A stretch of DNA of 64,000 nucleotides from Synaphobranchus kaupii (taxonomy: Eukaryota; Chordata; Actinopteri; Anguilliformes; Synaphobranchidae). The notes under the pieces are model-generated. The model ran no database searches. It had not been told where the DNA came from and saw only the letters and a list, made by a program, of their open reading frames with translations. Shown in pieces: positions 55,146 to 64,000 of the stretch. A program made the position numbers and the translations under genes. Numbering within the stretch: the stretch's first letter is position 1; each line of letters begins with the position of its first letter. The stretch spans positions 64,193,027 through 64,257,026 of the forward strand of contig CM056378.1 of the NCBI GenBank assembly GCA_029718625.1, in the 5' to 3' direction.

Positions 55146-57554
55146 TCACTGTGGAGAGGTTTCTAGCACTTTCGATGCACAGTGATGCAGCTCTGCCTTC
55201 TGTAAGCAGCAAGTTTCCGTGCAATCTCCCTCCAAACCCCAAACGTGATCAGCATAGGCGTTCCAGAACATGGGGTCGTTCTTCTCCTGAGCAGCCTGCG
55301 GGTGGTGCTGACGGCACTCCCATCCGCACTTGCCTTTCCACACCCCATACTCACAGAGTGGGTTTCCGAATGGACAGTCGACTGGACCGCCCACTGCATT
55401 CACAGGTGTCCCGTACTCATCTTGGAACACATTAGGTCCTACTCGCACGGTTGTTACCACATAACATCCTGCCCCCTTTCCGGGGTGGCACTGGTGTTCA
55501 TGTAGCGGTTCTTTCTTGTCCTCTAAGTCATATTGTGGTGCTGAAGGAGCGATCTCAGTCATTTCTATGTCCGTCGTCATGCTAGGGTCGGTTCTTTCCG
55601 GATTCACAATGACCGCAAATTGTCCAGTCACTGTATTTTTGACCATGGACTTGATCAATGGAATCACACAACATGTGGTAAGCATCAGCACCAGGATTAT
55701 TAGTCCAATCACTATTCCTATTTTAGTCAGTATAGCTTTCCAAGACAGTGAAGAGAGCCAGTACAGCCATGACCAGCTGTAAACATGTCCCCAAGTGTTC
55801 CTGATATGTTCAGTTCAGTTTTTCCAGGGCACCGAGTGCTGTGGTGATGCTTTTCCAGTATGCATGGGAATAACTGAGCAGCATTCCTCCCCAATCCGTT
55901 CACATACTTCCTGTGTGTCTGCCAACAGAGTGTCAAGGACTAACCTGTTTTGTAACGCCATCAGTGAGGTTGCATGCAATTGTTCCTTCACTCCCCTCAA
56001 AGCTAACAGGGAGAAGTTAATGAACCTCTACTGATTGAACCACATATAGTTTACAAGCGGCCGAAATGGGTTTTCTCCGGAGTGTGGCTGGCTTCTCCCT
56101 TAGGGATAAGGTGAGAAGCTCAGTCATCCGTGAGGGACTCGGAGTAGAGCCGCTGCTCCTTTGCGTAGAAAGGAGCCAGTTGAGGTGGTTCGGACATCTT
56201 GTAAGGATGCCACCTGGTCGCCTCCCTAGGGAGGTGTTTCAGGCACGTCCAGCTGGAAGGAGACCACGGGGCAGACCAAGGACCAGGTGGAGGGACTATA
56301 TCTCCAAGCTGGCCTGGGAACGCCTTGGGATCCCCCAGTCAGAGCTGGTCAATGTGGCCAGGGAAAGGGAAGTTTGGGGCCCCCTGCTGGAACTGCTACC
56401 TCCGCGACCCGACTTCGGATAAGCGGTTGAAGATGGATGGATGGATAGTTTACCCACTCTGTATTTCTCGTAATCTGAATTTGGGGAACGAATATTGTCC
56501 ACGCCCCAGCTCCTATGGAGTCCATGGCTTTGTGCTCTGGAGGAATGCCTATTGGGCTTCCTGCCCAATTGAGATCAATGCCCTTACTTTCTTCGTCTTC
56601 TTCTTCTGCAGCTCTCCGTTGTCGGTACTTGTGATGCTCTTTTAGTTCGATAACCGATACCCGTCCAGTTATTGCTACTGGCGCACATATGCCAGTCCAG
56701 TCCACTTCCAGGGTTGATTTGATTGGCGTATCTTCGCCACAGTACCAATATATGTCTGCCACTGGGCTTATTTGCGTTGTTGTATTCCCCTTCCCCACTA
56801 GTGGGGATGTAAGCCCAAAACTTGTAACTATCTCCTGACACCTGATTGGTGCGGCATCTGTCGTGATGCATACTCGGTTGCCCAAATTGTCCCATTCGTG
56901 ACAATAGATCCAGGGATCTGTTGTCTCATTTCTTTTCTTGCGATTGTACTGATTAATCTCATTTTCCAACGCTCGATCCTTTGATCGTGCTATGCACAAC
57001 GGGAACTTAATGTCATCCGGTATTGTAATGGTGGGTGTCACACTGGCTGTCACCTCATCCATAGTCCCTAACATGTCCTGGCACTGGGTTATCCGAATGT
57101 ACCGCCTCCCCAAAGCTGAACCTATATATCCATCAGTTCAATTGTTGTAGTTCAGCTTTTGCCAAATGGCTAGGGTCTCGGGATGCTCGTGTCTTCCCTC
57201 TTTTGCCATGTAATACAATATGCATTGCAGACGGCATGTACGATTGACAAGGCATCCTCCTTGTGTGTATGGCAATGGTCTCATGCGATGCGCTCTATTC
57301 AGTCCGCGGTTATAGCATGTTATGCATGTCTCTTGAGTTATTTGCCTTGCAGAATACTCCAGCCATTGATAGAACATGTTGTTCTTAGTGTGTCGATCCC
57401 GTTTGGTATCTTTAGTCAGTACATTGTGGCCTCGCTGCACCACGTCTGCTTTGTGTTTTCCCAAATGACTATTACCCTTAGTCATTAGAGGAGCGGGTGT
57501 CATAGGGCGTAAGTCCATCATCAGTAGTAAGGTCAATAGTACTATACCCCACAT
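55146..57554 (-). pseudogene. ERV envelope glycoprotein, broken
   Basis: Env would bind a receptor and fuse membranes. The frame starts at ATG 57554 with a hydrophobic signal. A cysteine-rich surface part follows, with a stop near 57138 and then resumption in the same frame. A basic furin-type site (near 56600) precedes an acidic stretch. A LINE interrupts the frame at 56055-56444. Beyond it lies the transmembrane subunit with a heptad region and a CX6CC motif (near 55885-55915), then two more stops (near 56035 and 55815). A membrane anchor near 55700-55645 leads into a long cysteine-rich tail of about 165 residues, ending at 55146. CX6CC is the mark of gamma-type Env with a disulphide-linked surface subunit. 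The tail is unusually long for that class. Confidence 0.85.
56046..56453 (+). mobile_element. non-LTR retrotransposon 3' end inserted in env
   Basis: A 390-base piece (56055-56444) in the orientation opposite to env is flanked by a perfect ATAGTTTAC duplication (56046-56054, 56445-56453). It encodes the C-terminus of a fish LINE protein (QLRWFGHLVRMPPGRLPREV, then GRRPRGRPRTRW and a LLPPRPD end) and ends in GATG repeats. It is heavily 5'-truncated. RTE/Rex-type is likely by the tail form, but the clade is not certain. Confidence 0.9.
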
Positions 57555-58125
57555 GCACCCTCCCTTGCTCCCTCTTCTCTCTACGTCTCCCTACTCGTTG
57601 AAGCCCTGCTCGTTGAAGAGGCTTCTTCCCTTGCTTCCCTACTGGTTGAAGGTGCACCTTCCTCATCTTGTATTTCTATCACTTGCTGAGCTTGGTCTGT
57701 AGTCTGTTGATGTAGGTTCTCTCTAACCTCCCCGAGTGCACGTCCCGGTTCTTGTGCCCTACAGCAGTGATTGAGATGGAACCACAGTTTTACCTTCAGC
57801 TTTAAGTGCGGTAGGAGTTCTTAGGACCACCTTGTATGGTCCCTCGCGCCTGGGTTCGCTCCACCACCTTTTGAACACTTTAATATACACCCAGTCGCCT
57901 GGCTGTATATTACCTAAGTCCTCTGGTATGTCGCTTGTCCTTCCTTACGTGGCTCCTTTTACCTGTTGGAAAATGGTCTTGTGTATTAAGGTTAGATGCC
58001 GTACGTAGCTGGCTAGTTCACTTTCAAGTTGCTCAAGCGCCGGTCCATTGTATGGACCTCGCAGATATGGTACTGGCATTAGTCACCCTGTCAGCATTTC
58101 ATGCGGTGTTAAATGCGTGTTTCTG
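57555..58125 (-). pseudogene. ERV pol 3' end, degraded
   Basis: On the minus strand this follows the integrase core. A short piece (58000-57820) still resembles an integrase C-terminal region (a WTPGDWVYI-like block can be inferred near 57895, and VVLRTPTAL near 57800), but stops are frequent. The basic, Arg/Lys-rich stretch at 57666-57555 overlaps the env start in another frame. Confidence 0.5.
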
Positions 58126-59949
58126 TTAGTTTGCATTCTCATGCTCATCAATGCCAGGGGTAGTGCATCTACCCAGTTGATATCTACCCAGTTGATTGGC
58201 ACCTATTTTTGCTAACTTTGCTTTCAAAGTGCCATTTGCCCTTTCCACCATTCCTTGCGACTGTGGGTGATACACACACCCAAACCTTTGCCTTATGCCC
58301 AACATTTTAGCGGCAATTTGTATTACTTCTCCTACAAAATGTTGTCCATTGTCTGAGCTCATTTTATCTGGGATCCCGAACCTGGGAAACACTTCTTGGC
58401 ACAAACATTTTGCCACTGATTTAGCATCTGGGCTGTTTGTGGGCGTGGCTTCTACCCATCTGCTGAATCTATCTACCATTACTAGTATGTACCTGTGGTT
58501 CTGTATCCGCTAAATCATGTCCACCTAATCCATCATTATGTGCCTGAATGGTCCATCAGGTGTTGGAATGTGCCCTATTGGCGCTGAAATATTGCCTTAT
58601 TGTGCACATACCTCACAGTCATTTAATGCTCGATCTACCATACTTGCCATATACGGTGACCACCATGCATTTTGAATGCGCCTTATAACTCCCCCCTTGC
58701 GCAATGGTCCTGACTATGCGCATCTCTAATTAGGGTGTGTACCAGTGCCGTGGGTGCTACAAAATGTCCTTTCGGCCCTCTCCACAGCCCCTTGTGGACA
58801 CCACCGCGTCCTCACCGCACCTCGCTTAATCCATAAGCTGTGTTCGTACACTCCTGCTTTCTCTTGTGCTGTAATAAGGGAGAGCAAGTCTGCTGTTGGG
58901 TTGGGGTGTTCCTCTGCTATCACTGCGGGCCCCATGAAAGTTGTCCCTAACGCGGCCTGCCATGCTGTTTCATCTGCTAAATTGTTACCTTACGCAACTA
59001 AAGTGTTTTCTGATGTGCTGGGCATTTTATGATTGCTAATGCCTGTGGCAGTTTCATGGCCTCTAGCAGGTCCAAAATTGCTTCTCTGTGTGTTATGGGC
59101 GTGCCATCTGCTCTGTTGAACCCTCTCTATCTCCAAATAGTACCATAGACGTGGCAGACGCCATAAGCATAAGCTGAGTCAGTGTAAACATTGGCGCGCT
59201 GTCCAGCCGCCATTTGGCATGCCGCGGTGAGAGCCTTGATTTCTGCTAGTTGCGCGGAACATGGCTGCTGTGGACAAGATAACCTCATAGCCTGTCTTTG
59301 TGGCTTGAGTTAAAACAAAACGTGGACTAGTCAGTAACGCATGTATTTGATGGGATGTGTACAGTGTCACGGGGTGTCCCATTGTCAAGGTGGATGCTCT
59401 CTGATAAGCAAATACGGCTGCAGCTAGGCCTTGGTAGCAGGGCGGTAACCCTTGTTCTATTGTGTCCAACTTTGTGCTGTAGTAAGCTAATGGCTGTTTG
59501 CCTGAAGGTGTGTCCTGCATCAACACTGCACAGGCAAAACCCGAGCGTTCTGCGACGTACAAGTGAAATGGCTTGCCATAGTCTGGGTTTCCCAAAGTGG
59601 GAGCTGTCTGCATACTGTTTTTCAGGGCCTGAAATGCTCCATCTGCCTCCTCAGTCCATGACAACTGGGCTGAGCTGTCATTTTGTCCTGTTTCCCTAAT
59701 TAATGCTTGTAACGGTGATGTAATGACTGCATAGTCACAAATCCATGGTCTACTATACCCTGCCATTCCCAGAAAGGAGAGCATTTGCCCAACTGTTTGT
59801 GGTTTAGGTGCTTTGGTGATGGCTTCGATATGGGATGGCGCTATAAGCCTTTTGTCACCACTCAGTTGTCTACCCAAGTATTCAACTGTTTGTTGACAAA
59901 ATTGTAACTTGTCTTTGCTTACCATGTGGCCTCCTGTTGCTAGGGCAGC
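58126..59949 (-). pseudogene. ERV pol remnants: RT thumb, RNase H, integrase
   Basis: The frame from 59949 to 59179 opens in the reverse transcriptase thumb (YLGRQLSGDKR, then LSFLGMAGYSRPWI) and runs into the RNase H entry (QPLAYYSTKLDT-type block near 59500). The RT palm with its YxDD motif is absent. Integrase follows after broken sequence. A CEVC piece of the zinc domain lies near 58600-58615. The catalytic core (58479-58126) has aspartates in MVDRFSRW and SSDNGQHF and a glutamate in GMVERANG, in DD35E-like spacing. The core frame is open to 58126. Protease is missing entirely. Confidence 0.85.
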
Positions 59950-59963
59950 AACAGGAGGCCACA
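59925..59963. repeat. 17-bp perfect inverted repeat at the gag/pol deletion junction
   Basis: TGTGGCCTCCTGTTGCT at 59925-59941 pairs perfectly with 59947-59963 around a 5-base spacer. On the left the sequence is pol, on the right gag, so the hairpin marks the breakpoint of the internal deletion. Confidence 0.93.
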
Positions 59964-62155
59964 AGGTACAGCAATCGAGTCTTTTCTGTACCCGTCGAAA
60001 CTAACGTGGTCTGTTGTGTGTCCGTCTGCCACCAGGGGTAGGTGCACTTGCCTGAAAATCTCATCTGTGTCATGTTTCCCAACAACCTGCATCAGCAAAG
60101 CTTTCATGTCTCCTAGAGCCATCTTTAGTCCCCCTGTGCTTTCTTCCAATGCAGTAATCCACTTACCTGGTCCTTCTTTTAGGTCTGGCATCCGACCTGC
60201 CAGTCCCACCATGTCCATAAATGTCCAAGGTACGTACTGAACTCGTCCTCCTTTATCTATTAGAGGTAGTTGGCCCACTACATCGATGTTAACTGATGCG
60301 TCATCATCCAACTGTTCTTCAACTCTGTCAGCCGTCTTCTAGGAATGGTTCTATTTCTCAGTTCCAAGCCTGACTCGGCTGCTTGCAATTAGTCCCTCAT
60401 CGCTACTAGCCCTTCCCTTACTTTATGTACATGTCTTTGTGTGTCATTCATGAATGTGCGCCTCTCGACCTCCCGGTGCTCGTGTCGTGCTCACGCTGAT
60501 GCCTCATCTTCTTGGACTGCAGCTATGGCCTCTTACCCTCTCTTCCTGACCATCCGTCCCTTCTGGCAGTATCCGGACCTCTCATCCTGCTGGTTTGGAG
60601 GTGAGGTGCTGCCATCTTCTTGATTTGACTGCATGTGACCTTAGCCTTTTTCTAGCCTTTTTCTTTCCTTTTCTTCTGCCCGGGCATATTGGTGTCGGCT
60701 TTATATTTCTTCTTGTGCCAGTGGGTCATCCTGTCTCTGACCCCACTCTCTGGAAAACCACTTACATTCTTCCTCCTCCTCTTGCAGTGCCTGGACATAG
60801 CGTCTGTCATTCTCTGCTCTCCATGCCTCTTCGTCTCGCCTTTGGCTGTCCGCTGCATGAAGAGATCCAACTCCCTCCTACAGTCCCCCATCTGTTCCAG
60901 CAACTGTCTGTTGTCCTCCATTTGTTAGTGTAATTGTTTGCGTAGTTCTGCATGTGAGGTAACTGCTTCTGCACTTACCATGGAACATGCTGCTCCTCCC
61001 GCCTGAATTCCCAAGTCTTCTGGTGTCACTCTCATTTTAACTGTTCCCTGTAGGGGTTGTAATTCCACTTGCCCTTCTATTGTCATTGCTGCGTCAGCTC
61101 TCGGGCTTGTTTGAACATACTGGCCTGCTCTGAGCGGGCCTGCATGCCCTGGGTAAGGCGGTGGATTTGGACTGGGAAATGGCGCCGTTTGGTTTGCCTT
61201 CTCTTTACTGTGTTCCTGTTCTTTTCCTGCCTCCTTCATTATGTCTCTCACTGCCTTCATGGTTTCCCTGTACTGCCTCCCTTCTAATTGGAACCATTTT
61301 ATCACCTCGTTTTCTCTTATTCTCTTACCTTCCCGCTTGTCACTCTTATCGTTTGGCTTGTGGTGTTTTATGACGGCCTCCATCTCGTCGCAGTATGTGG
61401 GGTCAAAGGTGCCCTCTTTTGGCCACTGCTGGCTACCTGTGGTTCTCTTGTTCCATTTCTCCATGTACTTTCAGATTTGTTTTTTCTTTTCTGGGTGGCG
61501 TTAATTATTAGATCCATAGGTGTTCTCATGTCTACGGCACTCTTGCTCCTCCTCATCTTTCCTACTTGGCCCCCCATGTATGCTTGTCTGGCGCTGCTAG
61601 CTAGGGACCTAGGAATCTCTGCCTCTTCGTCTGATTCTTTAGTTCTTATCAGTACTAATATGTTTTTTACAGTGACTGCCGCTTTGTATTTTGCACGTGT
61701 GTCTGGCGCAAATGTTAATCTTTCTGAACCATCAGCTTCCTCTGTCATTTTAATGTCAGCCCACTTTCCCGTTTCCCACCTAACTGGCCTTGTGGCTATT
61801 GTGATACACAGTCGGGGATTTATTAGCGGCCTGTCGTGTCCGTGCACTACAATCCCTTCTGGGATCCTTAAGAATCCGTCAAGTGGTATGGTAAATTCAC
61901 TCTCTGGGTCGGCACACAGTGCACCCAACACCTCCTTAATTGCCTCTGATTGCCATATACGTTTTAATATCGGTTCTGTATGTCTGGGAATTCTGCTTCG
62001 ATCCGCCTTAGATTTATCCACCTAGTTAGCTGCCAAAGTTTTAAGCTAATCATAAATGCGTTTTGAGGCTCCTCCTCTCCTTGTGCGTTTCTGTATGTGC
62101 GTTCCCTCCAGAAATGTGTTCTTATTCCTGCGGTTTCTACGTCTGGCTCCCCCAT
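59950..62155 (-). pseudogene. ERV gag (matrix to capsid), frameshifted and truncated
   Basis: The likely start is ATG at 62155, giving MGEP; Gly2 would allow myristoylation. The reading needs frame changes near 61970-62020 and 61370-61460 and passes a stop near 60923. A PPPY late-domain motif lies at about 61151-61164, within a proline-rich segment. A charged coiled-coil-like region at 60921-60652 follows. The capsid N-terminal part at 60240-60050 has PWTFMDMVGLAGRMPD and GKWITALEE-type blocks. Gag then ends abruptly at 59950, without the rest of capsid and any zinc-knuckle nucleocapsid, joined to pol at a hairpin. Confidence 0.82.
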
Positions 62156-62502
62156 CAAATGTGTGACGCGGCCCACGTACCTTGAGGCGTCTGTTATCCC
62201 GACACGTCACAGGTACCTATAATAGAGGAACGCAGTAAATTTAATTCAGACCATAATAGCGTTTTACATAGGCTACATTGTGAACACAAAGTAAAATGAA
62301 TAACACGGAAACTTAAGTCAGTTATTAGACCTGTTCACAAAATCAGTAGAACCTCTCTGATCTCCGCTCTTTTCGGTCATAATTCTCACTTAAAATCTCT
62401 CATGTGCTTATAAAATACATATATGTATATAGATATAACAAACAGAAAGTGAAACTAAACTCAGATCATGAACGCAACTTATTCCCTGCAGCAGTGTCTT
62501 TT

Positions 62503-62745
62503 CTATAATGCCTCACTCATTATCACAACCCTGTGTATGTTTGCACCACGTATGGCTTCCCATTGTTCTTTACTTATATTAAACGTACAGTGTGGAGATA
62601 ATCTTTCTGTTTCAAACACCGACTTCTCTACGCCGAAATCCCCTGGATTTCCGTCATCCTCCTCTTGACATAAACACGTAAAATGCCTCTCTCTGATTAT
62701 ACCGTTCGCTTTCTCCATCAACACATGGAACCACTGCACATGCAT
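62503..62745 (-). CDS. ERV leader ORF 2 (80 codons), unknown
   Basis: ATG at 62743-62745 opens MHVQWFHVLMEKANGII. An acidic Gly/Asp-containing middle and a Trp-containing C-terminus follow, with four cysteines in all. It lies between leader ORF 1 and gag in the same orientation. No domain is recognised. It may be an accessory gene, or chance coding in the leader. Confidence 0.35.
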   Translation of the reverse strand: MHVQWFHVLMEKANGIIRERHFTCLCQEEDDGNPGDFGVEKSVFETERLSPHCTFNISKEQWEAIRGANIHRVVIMSEAL

Positions 62746-62996
62746 AATTTTCCCAATTTCTTTCTCCGTATTTTACAGTAACTGTATATATAAATATAAG
62801 AAATACACGCGTTTTGTACACAGTGTCACTACAGTTTCAGAGCGATTCTGCCTAGGATGGGCTTAATCATATACTTCAAAAGCTTTTCAACACAAATAAA
62901 TGACTACACATATAATCATAAAGGCTTCATACATTTTATTAACACTGTTCCGGAACCCGGAATTAAATGCACATAACACGCTAAATCACTATTGAT

Positions 62997-63194
62997 TTAG
63001 ATCCCACTGTAATCCATTGTCCAGCTGATAGCTGCTATCCACGTCACTATAAACACTATGATCCAGAGAGCTAAAAATATCCAAACGCCGTTGCGAATGT
63101 GTCGTCTAATTGTTTCTGCCTCTGATCCTTCCTCTATTGGCATTGACTGTTCTTGTATAGTGGGACGGCCAATAATACGCTCAATAAGATCCAT
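62997..63194 (-). CDS. ERV leader ORF 1, small single-pass membrane protein
   Basis: ATG at 63192-63194 opens a 65-residue frame. About 35 charged residues come first (MDLIERIIGRPTIQEQ, then an acidic GSEAE patch and RRHIRN). One strong hydrophobic segment follows (about residues 37-58, WIFLALWIIVFIVTWIAA), then a short tail. A basic cluster before the segment predicts a cytosolic N-terminus. The ORF is intact, although every other ERV gene is broken. It sits upstream of gag, where epsilonretroviruses and some others carry accessory ORFs. I cannot name a homologue. It could also be a leader exon spliced to env. Confidence 0.45.
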   Translation of the reverse strand: MDLIERIIGRPTIQEQSMPIEEGSEAETIRRHIRNGVWIFLALWIIVFIVTWIAAISWTMDYSGI

Positions 63195-63408
63195 TTACAA
63201 CCGTGCCCTCCGCTTTCTTACGTTCACCCTGAGCACACAGTGCATTACAGGTTTTACTCATCTGGACCTTCTATGTAACCCGTTTCACTTTGTGGATGTA
63301 ATACGATATTTCTCTCGTTAACCGCGATGTCTCGATGCGATGCCACTGCGTTTGTAATGTTCCGCTCCCTTCCTGTTCGTTTTCTGTATATTCCTGTTTT
63401 CCCTCCGT

Positions 63409-64000
63409 GTCATGTTGGATCCTTTTGTCCGTGTTTTCCCCGCTGCTGTGGTCTGGGCGTTTCCTTCTCTGTCTTGTTCGTCTGGTTGTCTTACTTCCGC
63501 CTTTTCACTCCGTCCCCCCTCGTTGCATGCATTTCCTCACCTGGTGTTTCTTAATCACTCCCGTTTATTTTCCACACCTGTTCCTTGTTTAGTTCTGTCA
63601 TTAACCTCACTATTTATTCCTTCGGCTGGCTGCCAGTCGGCGCCAGTTCGTTAACTATCGTCACGCGGTGTTAATGCTCGTTGTTTGCCTGGTCGCATTC
63701 AAAGAACTACTCGCTTGGTTGTGGGATATTATCCCCTTGCAGCTAGAGTTCCGCTCCTAACTACAGTCTGGTAGTTATCCTCCAAGTCATTTCTTGTGGT
63801 GCATGCAGCTAACCTGTTTCCCCTCTCCTCCATCTAACCCAGCTCCCATTCTCCCGTGGCAGTGTTCGTTTCCCCCCGTTTTCGTTGTGTGTGTTGCGGT
63901 ACCTCCACCTCCAGCTCGTGTAGGCTCCGGGTTGGCGTGTTACCTGGCTACCCTCCAGTTGTTCCTGTCCGGCCGAAGAAGCCAACTAGTTCTTCGGTTC
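63409..64000 (+). repeat. LTR, start of an element running off the window
   Basis: It begins TGTCATGTTGG and shows the same pyrimidine-rich style and block order as the LTRs at 6339 and 24702, including a TATTTATTCC box near 63610. No purine tract precedes it, so it is a 5' LTR or a solo LTR. It lies where the ERV 5' LTR was expected and may have inserted in it. The end is not in the window. Confidence 0.55.

Larger units (their letters stand above)
53031..63200 (-). mobile_element. endogenous retrovirus, gamma/epsilon-like, inactivated
   Basis: Gene order on the minus strand is leader with small ORFs (63194-62503), gag (62155-59950), pol remnants (59949-58126), env (57554-55146), purine tract and 3' LTR. 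Gag with a possible myristoylation site and a PPPY motif, and Env with a CX6CC motif, fit an exogenous-type class I retrovirus. Frameshifts and stops in every gene, one LINE insertion and a large gag-pol deletion show that it is not functional. The 5' LTR lies outside the window or was displaced by the LTR at 63409. Confidence 0.85.

Noticed and set aside
61241..62025. 245-codon + strand ORF with hydrophobic stretches
   Set aside because: Antisense to gag. The hydrophobic look comes from complementing charged codons.
62997..63194. Foamy-virus Env leader peptide
   Set aside because: The size and single membrane segment are reminiscent, but gag and env here are not of foamy type and no sequence similarity could be shown.

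Overview
This window looks like teleost fish nuclear DNA. It is AT-rich and intron-like, and almost all of it is transposable elements. The evidence for a fish is the repeat fauna: Sleeping-Beauty-type Tc1 inverted repeats, fish-type L1 with short zinc-knuckle tails, a tRNA-derived SINE with a GGATAAGAGCGTC stem-loop and TGTAA-type tail, piggyBac, hAT, Tigger, Penelope and chromodomain Ty3/gypsy elements, and a gamma/epsilon-like endogenous retrovirus (ERV). No bacterial-style gene, operon or CRISPR array is present. The only confident host coding sequence is the last two exons of a tetraspanin gene (26734-26817 and 27042-27110, + strand). A possible terminal exon of another gene lies at 52545-52668.

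Layout. 1-4619: a dead Tc1 transposon split by a 3 kb piggyBac-like element at TTAA. 4690-7420: a 5'-truncated L1 (minus strand) holding a solo LTR. 7420-7990: a Penelope-like terminal repeat with a hammerhead-ribozyme-like core. 9231-11140 and about 13790-16200: two more piggyBac-like copies; all three keep the same first exon. 18059-19282 and 29076-31006: two copies of a hAT-like element in opposite orientation, both joined at the same base to a Sleeping-Beauty-type MITE. 20490-23088: rearranged gypsy pieces around a Tc1 fragment. 23975-26285: a minisatellite split by a hAT element that itself holds a solo LTR and a palindromic MITE. 26734-28230: tetraspanin 3' end and a 31-bp minisatellite. 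31344-33209: a Tigger/pogo transposase with an intron and frameshifts. 34222-34947: an internally deleted Sleeping-Beauty relative. 37250-38580: a Penelope-like element with a GIY-YIG endonuclease. 39214-39425: half a THAP domain.

39875-49861 is a nested stack. A pair of LTRs comes first; the second LTR is interrupted by a SINE (duplication GTCTA) and by a near full-length L1 (14-base duplication). The L1 is in turn interrupted by a 3.16 kb TA-flanked element, which contains a further MITE-like element and a GC-rich unassigned segment. 49880-51070 is a 1.19 kb near-perfect palindrome bounded by Sleeping-Beauty-type ends.

About 53030-63200 is an ERV on the minus strand: leader ORFs, gag, a fused and deleted pol, env with a CX6CC motif, a polypurine tract and a 3' LTR. 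It is inactivated by frameshifts, stops, a LINE insertion in env and loss of nucleocapsid, protease and most of reverse transcriptase at a perfect hairpin. Another LTR begins at about 63409 and runs off the window.

The genes do not form a pathway. The value of the window is in the order of insertions, the small unassigned ORFs (especially the ERV leader membrane protein), the self-cleaving RNA motifs and the shared junctions between unrelated elements.
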